DNA of 64,000 nucleotides from Siderastrea siderea (GCA_964030785.1 OZ034968.1:71842899-71906898); one strand, 5' to 3'. Counted from the stretch's first letter, positions 12,820-25,700 are shown. Notes: generated from the letters alone by a model not told the origin. Program-made: numbers and translations.

Positions 12820-13238
12820 ACAATCGTTTAAAGAGGAATCGAAAGAGACATAATAAGTTTAATTAAGATCCATAACTAGGTTCAGTGTTGTGCTTCTATA
12901 AATTCTCTCACCACAGCTGACTAGGCCAGGACGGATCAAAAAGCATTCAACGACGGCTACACAATTTTATTCGCGCTGACTTCTCAGTTGTATACTTTGT
13001 TTTCTCAGATATAATAGCGGGATCCTAAAAATATTAATGAAATTTGATTTCTGTTCTCTAAACGAGTATTAATATCATTTTACTGTAGGATGCCTGAATT
13101 TTCAAAGAAAAAAAGTAAACGAGCCCTTTTTCTTATCGCATGATTCAACTGAGTTATTATTTACCAGGAATATTTTCTTGCATTTTTGTGTTTCGTCTCC
13201 GCTGGAGTATAAAATGATTACCTGGTCAGTAACAATTA

Positions 13239-13420
13239 TAGCGGAGCTCGCCGAGCACCATGGGTAAGCAAATTTGGTAACTCGTTGATCAGAAAAATTT
13301 TGGTTCTGACGTCAGCATACGTCCATCCGTCCGTCCGTACGGACTCTGGGGGAGGTGACAGGAGTCCCAAGACAGCCTGACCGGGGGAGGTGGAATACCA
13401 TCTTTTCTTGTAGCTGAAGT
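13239..13420 (+). mobile_element. Family X element, 5' part only
   Basis: TAGCGGAGCTC, then a CACCATGGG segment, a GACGTCAGC...ACGTCC(A/G)TCCGTCCG segment and a GACTCTGGGG(G)A...GGAGTCCCAAG segment are shared with 57584-58374, and more distantly with 33591-34466. The 3' half of the family is not recognisable here. Confidence 0.75.
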
Positions 13421-14348
13421 AAACAATATGGCGGCTGGTTCCTCGTGCGCTCGATTTTCAATACGATAATTGTAATATATTCTTGGAATGAAGACTTGTA
13501 GCAGTTCAGCATGAAAAGGAAAAGGATTGCTTCAATCTCGATGGCGCAAATAAAAGGTATTGGAGAGCTTGAAGGCAAGAAATCCTTGTTCGAGGACATA
13601 CTTTTTTTTTTCAAAGCTAAGGAGATCGGGAAAGAACCCGTCGACTTTCGTTTAGATTTTCAAGTCCTTCTTTCAGTTCAGTGGTAAAGTAAATTACAGA
13701 TTTGACTGTGGATTTACATTGTAAAAATTGCTTAACTGAGCGACTTTACATGTTTAGTAAAATACGGTAATTTTCTTGAAATGCTTTGAAAACTTGTTTA
13801 AAATAGCTCGTAGTTCCGCCGTTTGTCGGCTCGCGAGTAACTTCACTCGAGGGAAAAATTGAATGCAGTTTGCTTTCCTAGGCAAACAAGTGCTTCGTAT
13901 GTGAATGACATTTCATGTTTTTGAAGGTTTCTTGTCCTTTTTTCTGTGCTTATTCATTAAAGGATTTTTCATTAGTGAGCAATCTGATATTTGAGCTTCC
14001 GAATCTTAGTGCGTAATTTTCAATATTTTTCTTAGAGCGATTCTACTGTATTTTATTCGAAAAGTGGAAATAGTGACTATTCTAGACCGAGTCTGTGTTG
14101 TTTTTTTTCAATGTAGGTTGTTTTTCTTCGGCGATGCATATTGGGTTGTTTTGACTAATTCGTAATTTAGTATTCAACACCTGAAGAGTCGCTCTGTCGT
14201 CATTTTTAAGTTTGTAGTCTTAGTGTAAAGTTACTTATGTTTTTTGTTCAGTTGTGGAATATTTTATCTTCCTTATATTGTTATATTTTTTTGGTTTCTC
14301 CATTTGAAGTGAATGACATTTCTGTCCCAATTTAGCGACTAAACTTAA

Positions 14349-14452
14349 AGGGTGCGTTTCTTTGGGAAAATCCGAAAACGGATTTGTGATCCCAGATCAT
14401 ATGGATTCTTCGACACCAAAGAAACGCAAAATCCGAAAACGGATTATTTTGT
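14349..14452 (+). mobile_element. MITE fragment (GGGTGCGTTTCTTTGGG family)
   Basis: AAGGGTGCGTTTCTTTGGG followed by AAAATCCGAAAACGGATT is the inverse of the right end of the element at 21765-21964. A further inverted AAAGAAACGCAAAATCCG follows. It appears truncated and rearranged. Confidence 0.65.
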
Positions 14453-14906
14453 CAAGACAAGACAGGCTGGAGGCACGCAATATATATGTCAGAACGATAT
14501 TTCTCTCGTACTGCACAAGAATTCAACTAGAATGGAATACAAATAATTTATAAACAAGGACAGTATCTGCAGTAGTTCAAGTGAACTCGCTATTTACGTT
14601 CACAGTTAGCAAAATCTGGTCCCTGAATTACAGAAATGGTACACAAATGAAGTTATCCTGACATGTCAATGCTTCTGTCTGTACTTTTGGAGAAAACTTT
14701 TCAAATATACGGAACGGAATAATCACCTGAATTTTCTTTTTCACGATCGAATGTTTTGTCACGCATGATCGAGATTTTGGCCATGAAAAAAATTCGCAGC
14801 ATGCATTCATTAAACGCGTTATTTTACGCGAGTCATTTCTGTCAGCAACGTAGAGAATTATATCAGCACGTGCGATCGGTATGTGTCCTTGCGGTTACTT
14901 AACAGC

Positions 14907-14915
14907 ATGACATAC
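14907..14915. repeat. 9-bp target site duplication, left (ATGACATAC)
   Basis: ATGACATAC directly precedes the left end of the element at 14916 and is repeated exactly at 17683-17691, directly after its right end. Confidence 0.85.
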
Positions 14916-15790
14916 GGCATATCCTTAAAAGCTGGACTGGACCCTGGTCTCTGGACTCTGGACTCTGGACTTTTCCTCCCAAAACTTTACTCCCCCCCCC
15001 TAAAGTTAGACGTGTGCGAGATTTCAAACAAACAACGTTATTCCCCCCCCACCCACCTCCCCGAAAAAACCTTTATGTCTCCCCCTTAAAACTGCCCCCT
15101 CCCAAAAAGTCCCCCTCCCCTCCCCCAAATAAAAGACTACAACTACATCGGATTTCTGATTGAAAGCGATTGAACAAACACTTGTCGTCTCAATGTTCTT
15201 GCACAAATCGGCATTGAAATCACGAACGGGATCGAACGACCCAATCCCAATCCTTAAAAAAATAGTATTTGGCGTGCGAACGTGATTGCATTACACAATA
15301 ATAAGCAAAGATCAGGTAAAATTGTCTATTCATCGATGCGACGTGTGCAAGCTCTTATCAGCTGCCAGTGACAATGTTGTTTATCTAAGGTGTTACATTT
15401 ACTCTTGTTTTCATTCAAGCATAAAGTATTGTGTGTCCTCGAAATAAATTGCATTTTTTTAGAACGTTACTTGTTCGATGGTCATACTAAAGCTTGTTAA
15501 TTGCAACCGCTCAGAGGCTCTTTCCGCTAGCAGATAGGTTCTATTCACCGACACGTGCAAGGCCTTGTGTACTTTTATCAACTAATCTGATAACAAGCTT
15601 TTGACGTGCGCACGCGGTGTGCGTTTTCTTGTCTCATTAACAAAAGATTTTTAAAAAGCATACGCGTAATTAACTGTCCAGACAGAGACATTGGTGTCTC
15701 AGTTGACCAAGTTTAGGTGCTGTGGTTTTAATTATTTATTAGCAAAAACAAACCCTTTTCTGCAGGCCATATAAAATACACAAGACATCT

Positions 15791-15937
15791 GGCCCCAGTT
15801 GTTCAAAAGTTGGATAGCGCTATCCACCGTATAAATCACTATCCAGTGGATAAGTGTTAGGGAAACCAATTGCGTTATCTGCTGGATAGAGATTTATCCG
15901 GTGGATAGCGCTATCCAACTTTTGAACAACTGGGGCC
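15791..15937. mobile_element. Palindromic MITE (GGCCCCAGTTGTTC), nested
   Basis: The ends GGCCCCAGTTGTTCAAAAG and CTTTTGAACAACTGGGGCC are perfect inverted repeats. The interior contains repeated (T)GGATAGCGCTATCC and ATCCAGTGGATAA motifs. Another copy, missing one inner arm segment, is at 38790-38900. It sits between the arms of the Mutator-like element. Confidence 0.9.
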
Positions 15938-16132
15938 AGGTGATTTGCCGAAACACACGTACAAAAATATTTTAACGGATAGTACGGATAGCACTCTTCT
16001 TCGAGTAACAAAACAACTTCTCATCCTAAGAAAAGTGACGTTCCTGTATCAGTACTACCTAATTCATTTGTTCATACAAATTAAATTCGCAATCAATTCG
16101 CCTATTTCATTTATTTTAGAAGTTTAGTTCCA

Positions 16133-16415
16133 GGGGAGGTTTACTCCCCTATAAAAATGACGGGGTGCTGTTGTGACTGTTAGAGGGTAAATTTGTGGAT
16201 TGGTAACGCTTAGGGTGCTTAAGTATAAAAAAGACTGTCGTTAAAGCTTTCGCAGTATCTTAAAAAATTTGATAGGATGTATTTGTTACTTTGCCTGTAG
16301 AGGGGTTAAAATGAATGCAAGCCACCCCTACGAAGCGAGATTCTGGTACCTTTTAGGGGTGTTTTAGAAATTTTTCCAGAAGCACTCTTTTTCATTTTTA
16401 TAGGAGAGTACCTCC
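16133..16415. mobile_element. MITE, nested, about 285 bp
   Basis: GGAGGTTTACTCCCCTATAAAAATGA at the left and a matching inverted TCATTTTTATAGGAGAGTACCTCC at the right define terminal inverted repeats of about 25 bp. No coding capacity. It lies inside the loop of the Mutator-like element. Confidence 0.75.
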
Positions 16416-17682
16416 ATCGAGATTTGTTCGCTGTCAAAAATGTCACGATAGGCGATTTATTTATTTGAGAAAATCTTACCCTAACGAAAGATATTGCCGA
16501 TCACTTTCTTCCAGCGCACTTTGCATCTGGACCTTAAACTGCTTGAGAGTTAAATATATAATCGTTTCAGTAAAAGGTCATCCTAAGCAGAAAATGAAGG
16601 GAGTGTAGCAAGAATTGCTTATGAAGTGGCGTCAGCAGCTGGCGCACGTGGAAGTTAACAAAAAGAAGTGACAGCATATAATGTGCCTAAGACAGTGTAA
16701 CGCACGTAACAATATACATGTACTTGCCTCTTTTTTTCCTCTTTCTCGGATTCATACGAGCCTTTCAGTAAGAAAAGAAACAGCAATTTTACTTCGGTTA
16801 CTTGCTCTACCGAAATACTGGTCTTACACATATCGCTTTAGAATGTATTGCGATAACGATACTTACTTCCAATAACCACTTGGGCGTAACTACGGGTTCC
16901 TTTTTCCATTTCTCAGCTCTCAGAACATTTCACAGCACCTAAACTTGGTCAACTCAGTCACCAATGTCTCTGTCTGGACAGTTAATTACACGTATTCTTT
17001 TAAAAAAATGTTTTGTTAATGAGGCAAAGAAAACCCACGCCGCGCGCGCACGTCAATAGCTTGTCATCAGATTAGTTGATAAAAGTACGCAAGGCCTTGC
17101 ACGTGTCTGTGAATAGAACCTATCTGCTAGCGGAAAGAGCCTCTGAGCGGTTGCAATTAACAAGGTTTAGTATGACCATCGAACAAGTAACGTTCTAAAA
17201 AAATGCAATTTATTTCAAGGACACACAATACTTTATGTTTGACTGAAAACAAGAGTAAATGTAACACCTTAGGTAAACAATATTGTCACTGGCAGCTGAT
17301 AAGAGCTTGCACACGTCGCATCGATGAATAGACAATTTTACCTGATCTTTGCTTATTATTGTGTAATGCAATCACGTTCGCACGCCAAACTCTATTTTTT
17401 TAAGGATTGGCGTCGGGTCGTTCGATGGCGTTCGTGATTTCAATGCCGATTTGTGCAAGAACATTGAGACGACAAGTGTTTGTTCAATCGCTTTCAATCA
17501 GAAATCCGATGTAGTTGAATTTTTTATTTGGGGGAAGGAATTTTTTTTGGGGGGAGGGAAGTTTTATGGGGGGAGATATAGAGTTTTTTTTTTGGGAGGG
17601 GGTAAAGGTTTGGGAGGAAAAGTCCAGAGTCCAGAGTCCAGAGTCCAGAGTCCAGAGTCCAGTCCAGCTTTTAGGATATGCC

Positions 17683-17691
17683 ATGACATAC
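17683..17691. repeat. 9-bp target site duplication, right (ATGACATAC)
   Basis: Exact partner of 14907-14915. Confidence 0.85.
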
Positions 17692-18760
17692 ATTAAGATT
17701 ATGAGAAAGGCGATCACGCCGTGAAGTTATAATTATTACAGGAAAGAACGAGCGCAGTCAGCGCAATTGCGTGGATTTTCAGGTAAGTTTGTCTGTTTTT
17801 CGGGTAACCTCCTTTTGGCTCTGTCGAATTCCAGCAACACAAACGGTTTAGGCCACACGACTTGTCACCATACGCCAGGAAACGAAATCTAGAACAGGCC
17901 CAGAGAAGTATTCAGTCTTGTCACGCCGTTTGAAATGATGTGGTGCGACATGTGTTCGTCGTTTCAGTTTTATGGTATATTTTCTTTGCTAGACCGCCGC
18001 TATAGTCCTTTGTGACAATTAAAACCGGCTGATGCATGCAATTGAGATTTTAGTAGATTTTCCTGGTCAGGCTGTAAAAAGAGACTTTTAAGTTTGTGTG
18101 AGAATTGTCTGGCAGGAATTTATTTCAACATTACGTAAACCTGCAAATTCTCCTCGATGTTTCTTAGAAAACTGAAAGTTCATGGTTGTTTTTACTTAGC
18201 TGCGTTGCTGATTTGCATGTAGGTCGAGCAAGAACCCGACATCGATCAAATTTTTAGGCTACTGACTTTTTATGTGAAGAAATGTATGTTAGAGGACCCA
18301 CGGGACGTGGTGGCGCTTTCACGACTCGATTATAATTTATTCGAGCTACACTACTATCATGTAACATTTCCCAGCCGCGAGTCATTGCGTTTCCTTTTGA
18401 TATTTTACTTACTTTATTCCAATAATAGAAGGTTTCCAACCTAAATACCTAGCGACTGCTTGGTAATACCAGGCTTTCTTCAAAACATTATATTGAATTT
18501 GTGTTTTGCGTGTAACACAATGGTGGCGGGACATGTAAGGTTTTGAAAATCGCGCACGTCTTAACGACCGGTCCACGAAGCTATGGAATCGAGACAAAAA
18601 GAGACGAGAGGCCTTTGGTAAGTGGCAATAAGAATTACGATTTTAAATACGTGTATACCTTAAGGCGAAATATTAGCATCGCGCTCTAGCTTTATTCTGA
18701 TTTTCTCACATAATATGCTGTACCTGGAAACTTGATCGCTATCGTTACGATTTGTTTTTC
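17692..18760. other. Gene-free stretch
   Basis: No gene or clear repeat is seen. Frames on the minus strand between 18254 and 18597 are short and unconvincing. Confidence 0.5.
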
Positions 18761-18880
18761 TTGGGTATGATATACCTGGAAGCATTACTTTTAACATCAC
18801 GCTTTAGTTGATTCTGTCTTCCTTGGGTAGCATATACCTGGAAGCGGAATGTCTAACATCGCTTTAAAGCCGCTTTATCA
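18761..18880. repeat. Two diverged units of the 62-bp satellite
   Basis: TCTGTCTTCCTTGGGTAGCA followed by TATACCTGGAAGC and CTAACATCGC matches the array at 20575-21065. A second, more diverged unit precedes it. They lie about 1.7 kb from the main array. Confidence 0.8.
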
Positions 18881-19835
18881 AGAAATGGTCTATTGTACCG
18901 GATCAAATTCGCACAAACAATAGCCTGTTGTTTGCAGGAACAATAGCCTTTTGTTCACAAGGACGCTGTGGAAGCTATGCCGAGATCACGACGAAAAGTT
19001 CGTCGAAGATTGTAAAATTTTCGGCTTGACAAACTTTCTTCTTAGGTGGGGGTGGGGAGTGTAGATTGTGCTAGCGTGATGCTATTTTCTCTGGGGTACC
19101 GAGGGGAAAATGTCTCCTTGCCGAGCCTTCGCTGCATTGTCTTTTGGTCACTGAAAATGCAGAATTTTCGGCTAACTCTAAAAGTCATAGTTCAGTATGC
19201 GCCGTTCTTAAATCAAAATAATTGTTGTTATGAAATAAGAATCTGTCCTAGCGACATCGTTCATTAGATTTGGTTACCTTTTTAGTCAGCGCTTGTTGCC
19301 ATTGAACCTAGATCGCTTTCCAGTTTGTAGGAGACTGAAAAGCATAAACAATCTCCTTTGTCTAAGAAATTTAGCTTTTTAAAAAGCGTTTCTTGATAGC
19401 GTCAAACAAAAACGCATTTTCTTTCTGTTTGTGTGGGAGGTACTCTGATATATTGCCAAACCGGTTTATTTTTAAGACTCGCATCTCTTACGGACGCAAC
19501 TTAACTTTGTGTTAACTTTTAAGTCATGAACAGGGACTTCTTTCAACATAATCCTTTTTTCTTAAGATATAAACATTAGTAAAGGATGGCTCAAAAGTTC
19601 GTTATGCGAGAACTCTGTAACGAACGGTTATCGTTTAGTATTTCAGTTTGAGAGATTTGTTTTGCTGCGTTGTTCTCACCTATTGTTTTGGAGCCTATAC
19701 AACACTTTGAATAGTTTCTTAAATAAACAAGCCCTGCTCTTCTTATTGAGCGCACCGCCCATTGTAACATTTTATTACACCTCGAGATTATTCAACGAAG
19801 TGGAAAACGCGTGTTCGATTTATTTATGCTGTGCG

Positions 19836-20204
19836 AGAATTGACTGGCTTTTAAAATTGCGTTTTGAAAGAAAGGAGTTGTGTAAAACACTGAAAATGAA
19901 ACACGCGAACAGACCTTTGCTGAATTTTCGTGTGTGTCAGGTGGAGATGTGTATTCTCGACTTTGAGGGAAGCCAATGTTCAGTCAAAAGTTATGCAAAT
20001 AGCCATGACGGGCGAATTTTTTTTTTCAACCCAAATGTTATATGCAGCGCGAAATTTAAATGCTCCGTTCCCTTTCAGCTTCACGAGAATTGAATGGGTT
20101 AACTGCTTTTTGAAAGAAAGGAGTTGTGTGGAACAAAATGAAACACGCGAACAGTCCCTTGCTGAATTTCGCGTGTGTCAGCCTGCAGATGTGTATTCCC
20201 GTTG
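19836..20204. repeat. Direct duplication of about 120 bp, offset 246 bp
   Basis: GAAAGAAAGGAGTTGTGT followed by AAAATGAAACACGCGAACAG and CGTGTGTCAG...GATGTGTATTC occurs at about 19865-19962 and again at about 20111-20204, with moderate divergence. The 143-codon frame that crosses it (19662-20093) has no recognisable domain and is not called as a gene. Confidence 0.75.
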
Positions 20205-20574
20205 ATATATTCTCTGATTAGCAAACTTAAATCTCGCTGAAACAAGTATAGATGTTTTCTACTCGTTCTGTAAGCCAAGAAACTAAGCTGCACTTTTTCT
20301 TTGTTGTCCGTGTGTTGAACGACATTCATTGCCATAACCACCCCACTCCTGTGAAACTATTCGTACCGTGACAAATGTTCCTCTTACCCTCTCCCACAGG
20401 GAAATTTTGCCAGTGCTTTGCTTTCGCCGAAGACTCAAACTTAACTGCGAGTGCCGTGATCGGAAATTTTGAATTTCCCTCGTGCATTAGCTAGTCATTG
20501 TTTTCACCGCTCTCAAAAATGACCAAATATGGCCAGTTTCACACATGTAAACAATACCTATTGTTTTCGAATCT

Positions 20575-21065
20575 GATCCTCTCGGCTTATTCTGTCTTCC
20601 TTGGGTAGCGTATACCTGGAAGCGGAATTTCTAACATCGCTCTTTAGCTCATTCTGTCTTCCTTGGGTAGTATATACCTGGAAGCAAAATTTCTAACATC
20701 GCGCTTTAGGTTATTCTGTCTTCCTTGGATAGCATATACCTGGAAGCGGAATGTCTAACATTGCTTTATAGCTTATTCTGTCTTCCTTGGGTAGCGTATA
20801 CCTGGAAGCGGAATTTCTAACATCGCGCTTTAGCTTATTCTGTCTTCCTTGGGTAGCATATACCTGGAAGCGGAATGTCTAACATTGCTTTAGGGCTTAT
20901 TCTGTCTTCCTTGGGTATAGCGTATACCTGGAAGCGGAATTTCTAACATCGCGCTTTAGCTTATTCTGTCTTCCTTGGGTAGCATATACCTGGAAGTGGA
21001 ATGTCTAACATCGCTTTATAGCTTATTCTGTCTTCCTTAGGTAGCATGCATATACCTGGAAGATT
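20575..21065. repeat. 62-bp satellite array, 8 units, dimeric order
   Basis: TCTGTCTTCCTTGG occurs at 20591, 20653, 20715, 20777, 20839, 20901, 20965 and 21027, a 62-bp period with one 64-bp step. From 20715 on, units alternate between a GGAATGTCTAACAT type and a GGAATTTCTAACATCGCG type. This gives a 124-bp higher-order unit. Confidence 0.9.
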
Positions 21066-21627
21066 CTGTTATTTGTGCAATAAAAAAGAAGCAAAACAAA
21101 ACAAAAGGTTAACCGATTGCCAGGTTTTCATTTACAATCAATGTACAATGAATGTTAAGTTGTATTACGACTCTAAAATCATCATATTTTTTGAAAACCT
21201 TTTTCCCGGTCTTCCAGGTAGCGGGGCGGAGAATTTATTCAATTCAATATTACCGGTTACAAAATTGTATTCTTACGTTTACCAGCATTTTATTTTATTT
21301 GACTGACTGAAATTGGAAAAGGCTGGTAAATTAATGTTTATGCCGCTTTTTGACTACCGTATATTACTTGTATTTTAGTTTTGTTCTGCTGAGGAACAAT
21401 TTTCAAAAAAGAACCATTGTTAAAATGTGTGATTGTTTATTCCTTAGTAAAATGGACAAAGCACTCACTAATTAGTGTTGTATCTTCATTAATCCGGAAA
21501 TTGCGGTTACTTTCATTTCAGTTTAGGAGAGCTTGAATTAGTCTTTTGTGGGCGTTTGCCTGATTTCCTAGTGTGTTCAGCTAAAACCTCAAGAGACGGA
21601 GAGGTGTCAACCTTGGCTTTGAATTAC

Positions 21628-21680
21628 TTATGCAAATTAGCTGGCTGCACATTCAATGTGCAGCCAGGTAATTTGCATAA
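21628..21680. repeat. 53-bp near-perfect palindrome
   Basis: Two 26-base arms (starting TTATGCAAATTAGCTGGCTG) are complementary except for one position and are separated by a single C at 21654. It has the same architecture as the palindrome at 3889-3939, including a one-base spacer, but unrelated sequence. ATGCAAAT, the octamer motif, occurs in the left arm and its inverse nearly so in the right arm. Confidence 0.95.
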
Positions 21681-21764
21681 CATTTTTTCGCACCTCAAAG
21701 CTTGTCATTGCGAGACCAGTAAATTTGCATGGAAGACCGCTTGACAGATGTACTATTTTCGGAT

Positions 21765-21964
21765 CCGTCCCCCAAAGAAACGCACGGATCATGAATCCTA
21801 AAAATCCGGATTTAGATTTGATCTGATGTATCCACTCGGAGTGTGGATTCTTCAGATCACTAATCCGTGATTAATCCATTTTCGGATTTAGGTAAAGAAA
21901 CGCAAAATCCGTTTTTGGATACAAGAATCCGGATTTGGATTTTCCCAAAGAAAAGCACCCTTTT
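21765..21964 (-). mobile_element. MITE (GGGTGCTTTTCTTTGGG family)
   Basis: The right end reads CCCAAAGAAAAGCACCCTTT, the inverse of the left end at 14349. The interior is a set of short inverted AATCCGGATT-like motifs. The left terminus is cut short near CCCAAAGAAACGCACGG. Confidence 0.7.
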
Positions 21965-22706
21965 TAGAATCGCCGTTTCAGTGAGTGAGTTCAGTGTGGC
22001 ATGTTTTCGTGTTCGTTTTGTTTTTATTAAACCGCGAAGCCATTTCAGTGTCTTTAGTTACAGATCGAAATGAAACCTTTATTTAAGTAACTATAAGCAA
22101 ACATTTCTCGGTCTAAGTCTATTTTGTCTAAAATGTGACTCTAAAAGCTTCCTAAAATTAGTTCAGGGTGTGTTCTTGAAAGCGCTCGATTAATACTTCA
22201 CGGTTGAAAAACTTGTGCCATTTTCTCTTGATAATTATATGTGTGCTTGAAAGATCCAGAAAACATTTTTTGGAGAATTTTTGTCAGTAAACGGTTTGAT
22301 GCCGGAAAAATATTATTCATTTTAGCAAGATAGATTTCGAGAAGTGTTTCATGGTTAACAGAACTAAACAACCAAAGGGATGCATTGGAATCAGTGAGAA
22401 ATATGTATTTGCATGGAAAAGTCTGTCGAGTCGCTACCGGGAGCAACTTAAGTGGGTTTTTTTTTTAGCAATTGTAGTTTTACAGGTACCCTTCTTGAAC
22501 TTAATAAGCTAGCTTTCGAAAGAATGCTACAAGAAGAGCTGTCGGTGAAAGTTGTGCTGAAGTCTTCTCTTTGAGGAAAAATAAGCCAACTCACAGTTTC
22601 CTCGGCGGTCCGCATGTTTTCCCTTGCTGTTTATCACCTCTTGGGGAATAACTGCACAACTAAAATTTACTGTATTTTACGGGCCAATTAGTATGAAAGA
22701 GAGATG

Positions 22707-22746
22707 TGGAGCTCCGCTTTTACGCTTGGCTAAATCTATATATTAG
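22707..22746 (+). mobile_element. Family X element, 3' terminal fragment
   Basis: GGAGCTCCGCTTTT followed by CGCTTGGCTAAATCTATATA matches the 3' ends at 34430-34466 and 58335-58374 almost exactly. No further family X sequence precedes it. Confidence 0.8.
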
Positions 22747-25700
22747 TATTTACAAATGAATATGACAACGTTTTGTAATAAGGACGTATATATTGAACTT
22801 GTTTAATTTGAATGGATTATTTTAGATATGTTTATTTTTTATTGTAAATTTGTATATATTTTTATATTCATTTAAGAATTTATTTAAGTTGGGCGAATAA
22901 AAATCTAAAGAAATACAAATCGTTACCAGGCTACACGGAACAGATCGATTCGAGCACTGAAGATTTCCTATGCAAATTATTGCTGGCGTACATCCGATTG
23001 GCGGGAAAAAGACATTAACAACTCTTGTTATATGATGCAAAAGCCCTGCGGATGGCTAGGAAGAGAAGAATAGAGCTAAATTTATAACACCTCACATGAA
23101 TAACGGCCATCTGTTAAAACAAAACTGTGGTTTGTTTTCGCTAGCCACTGCACGAAAGAAATTGCTCAATTTTAATAAATCATATTCGGCGGGAGTTCTC
23201 ATGAAGATACTTGGCCAACTTCATGATGCGACCTTTGCACGGCAATAATATTATCTTTTTAAATTTCGGTGTATCTTGGCTGTAAATATCAACGGTTGCT
23301 TGAGATAGCTGTGTTTCTTGTCAAGGTAAGGTAAGTTTCAAGCGAAATGGCATTTAGATTGCGCGAACATTGAACCGCAAGACATATGTATGCCTCTTTT
23401 TGAAGGGAAACTAACTGGCGAGGTAAAACAAATATATGCTAATAAATTAGTTTCGCTTCTTGTAGTTTAATTGATAGTATTTTGCTCAGTAAGATGTTAC
23501 TTTACAAGTTATATTTTGACAACTTCCGACACTTTGTAGATATTAGTTATCTCTCAGAAAAGGCCTTGATAGATCGAAACGAAAACAAGGTAGGTTCTGG
23601 TATGGTATTTTTCGCCTTTAATTTTTCCGCGAGAAAAGCGTTTTTCAATACTTGAAATAATGAAAGAAACTCCTGACACATTTGTTTATATCGTTTATAG
23701 CGTTGTAGAGGGGAAGACAGTTACTTGGCCCCGGTAAACGTTGTTTATTTATTTTCTATAATTTAGAGATTAGGACAGGTCTTATTTTATTAATACAATG
23801 TAAACCCTTATCTAAAACAAGGACATCAGAACAGCTTAGGTGTACATATATTTATTGTGTTGACTGACAATGCATTCACGTTTTTTATCAGTTCATTTTG
23901 GGGTTGAAGAGTTTCGCTTGTTGTGCGAGCTTGTTGGTGAACTGGGAGCTGAGATGTTTAAATCTTTTCACTTTTTTGTGCCTTCCCGAGACTCCTTGAC
24001 GCTACCGCTTGGCAAACCCACGAATAGTCGAATTAAAATGCCTCTTAGTGCTGTAATAATTTAACGCAAACAGCCGATGAATTTAAAAATATCACTGATG
24101 CGGAGTAATCAAACATTTTTTTTTAATAGTGTCTGTAGGTTTTCTTTAAACCCACCATTTTTTTTAAACATTCATTTCCATTATCACGGGTTTTGAGTTA
24201 CGCCGGTAGAGTTTTATGAAGTCCAGAATTCGAAATAGCCGACAACACGTTGAATAAATTCAAGTGTATTCAATTTCCAGCAAGTGAATACCATTTATCA
24301 TTCACTGCCCACCGCCAGGGATTCGAAGTCGGCCCCAGAGTGCGAACGGAGTGACGTACAAAATGCTAGAAATTACACGATATCACTTATTTCACCTCAT
24401 AGCAAATACAAAAAAAGAAAAAGCTTGGTAAAATTTGCCGCAGAAGGAAAGCTTTAGGCTTTGCGTGACTGAAAAGGGAAAACTTGAGAAGGCCGCCCGT
24501 AGTCGGCCGCGAAGGAACAGGAAATTTGCCAGGAAATTGGGGATATGAATGCGCTTTTTTGGATGGCTTTGTTTGCATTTTGCTTGAAATTCTCTTAAAT
24601 TGTCCTCTGTCTTTTGTTATTATCTCAAGGTCATGGTTGGGTTGCTACAACAGCCCTTCGTACATGTCTTCGTTGAAATTCTGTGAATGATGGAGGCATC
24701 CTTGATTTTTGCTTTTACCACTGAATCCCGAGGGACAGAAAGTTCGTTCGAACATTAAGAAAAGATAAATGTTCTGCAGAAAATATTTCCATTTTGCTAT
24801 TGATATAATTGTCCCCAATTCGGGGATGTTTTAGGATCGCTATCATGAAGGTCGTAACGAACTCTTCTGGCTGTGCCGTTGAGTGACAGCATGTGGTGTA
24901 CTTAGCTTAAGGTACTCTGAAAGGCTACTCTACTGAGTAAATCGACCATACTATATACCGCTAGCTCAGTGGGGATTATCGAGTGAAACTACATACAACT
25001 AAACAATACAAATTAACGTATTCGCAATCACACGAACGATAAACTCTCATGGGAAAGTCAGATTGCACTTTCAAGGATGGCAAAAAATGGCAAAAACGAC
25101 AGATTTCCAAAGGAAATCTGCCGGCTCACAAAGAACGTCCGGAGCATTTCCACGTTAGGGTCACTAACATGCTAGCAGTTTCCTCCAAAAGTTTTAATAT
25201 GCTAATTCTCGATCAATGTCCAAGTTGCCGCTCCCGTTTTGAGCTGTTACGCACGCTATACGCTTTTACACAAAATAACGACAATAACCTTTTTGAGACT
25301 CATTTAAGCTATTTTAATCTAAAAAAATGGATAGTGTGTTTATACGGTCAAGGATTTTCCAGTTTTACATATGTTCGACAAGTGTTTTGGAGATAGCAGA
25401 CATCAAGGTTCCAGTCTCTAAATTGCACGGCTAGCAGTTCGGATTTCGCTCAAGAAAGGATTGCTCTGCAATGAATTTGAGCCACTTAAACTGAGATACA
25501 AAGTTCGGCTTCATTTATTGTTTCAGTAAAACACTAACAAATGCCGAAACACAAATTTTATGCTTTTCCAGGTTCCGCTGAGGTGGAAAACAATTAACGT
25601 GTGAAACGAACAAAAACAACACATTCAATGCACACCAGCAAGGGCAAACGTGAATTATTTGCTTACGCTCACGCAAGTACTTGCCGAGGCCGAGGTATTT

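Larger units (their letters stand above)
14916..17682. mobile_element. Mutator-like nonautonomous element with long TIRs
   Basis: A 2767-bp unit bounded by GGCATATCC and GGATATGCC and flanked by the exact 9-bp repeat ATGACATAC. The arms are long inverted repeats: about 14916-15722 pairs with about 16940-17682. They include a subterminal run of CTGGACT-type heptads, C-rich/G-rich tracts and several hundred bases of closely matching sequence. A 9-bp duplication with terminal repeats of hundreds of bases is the usual pattern of Mutator (MULE) or foldback elements. No transposase reading frame exists in the 1.2-kb centre, which holds two nested MITEs, so the element is nonautonomous. Superfamily assignment is inference. 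Confidence 0.85.

Noticed and set aside
19662..20093. 143-codon plus-strand frame
   Set aside because: It crosses a diverged direct duplication and has no recognisable protein features.
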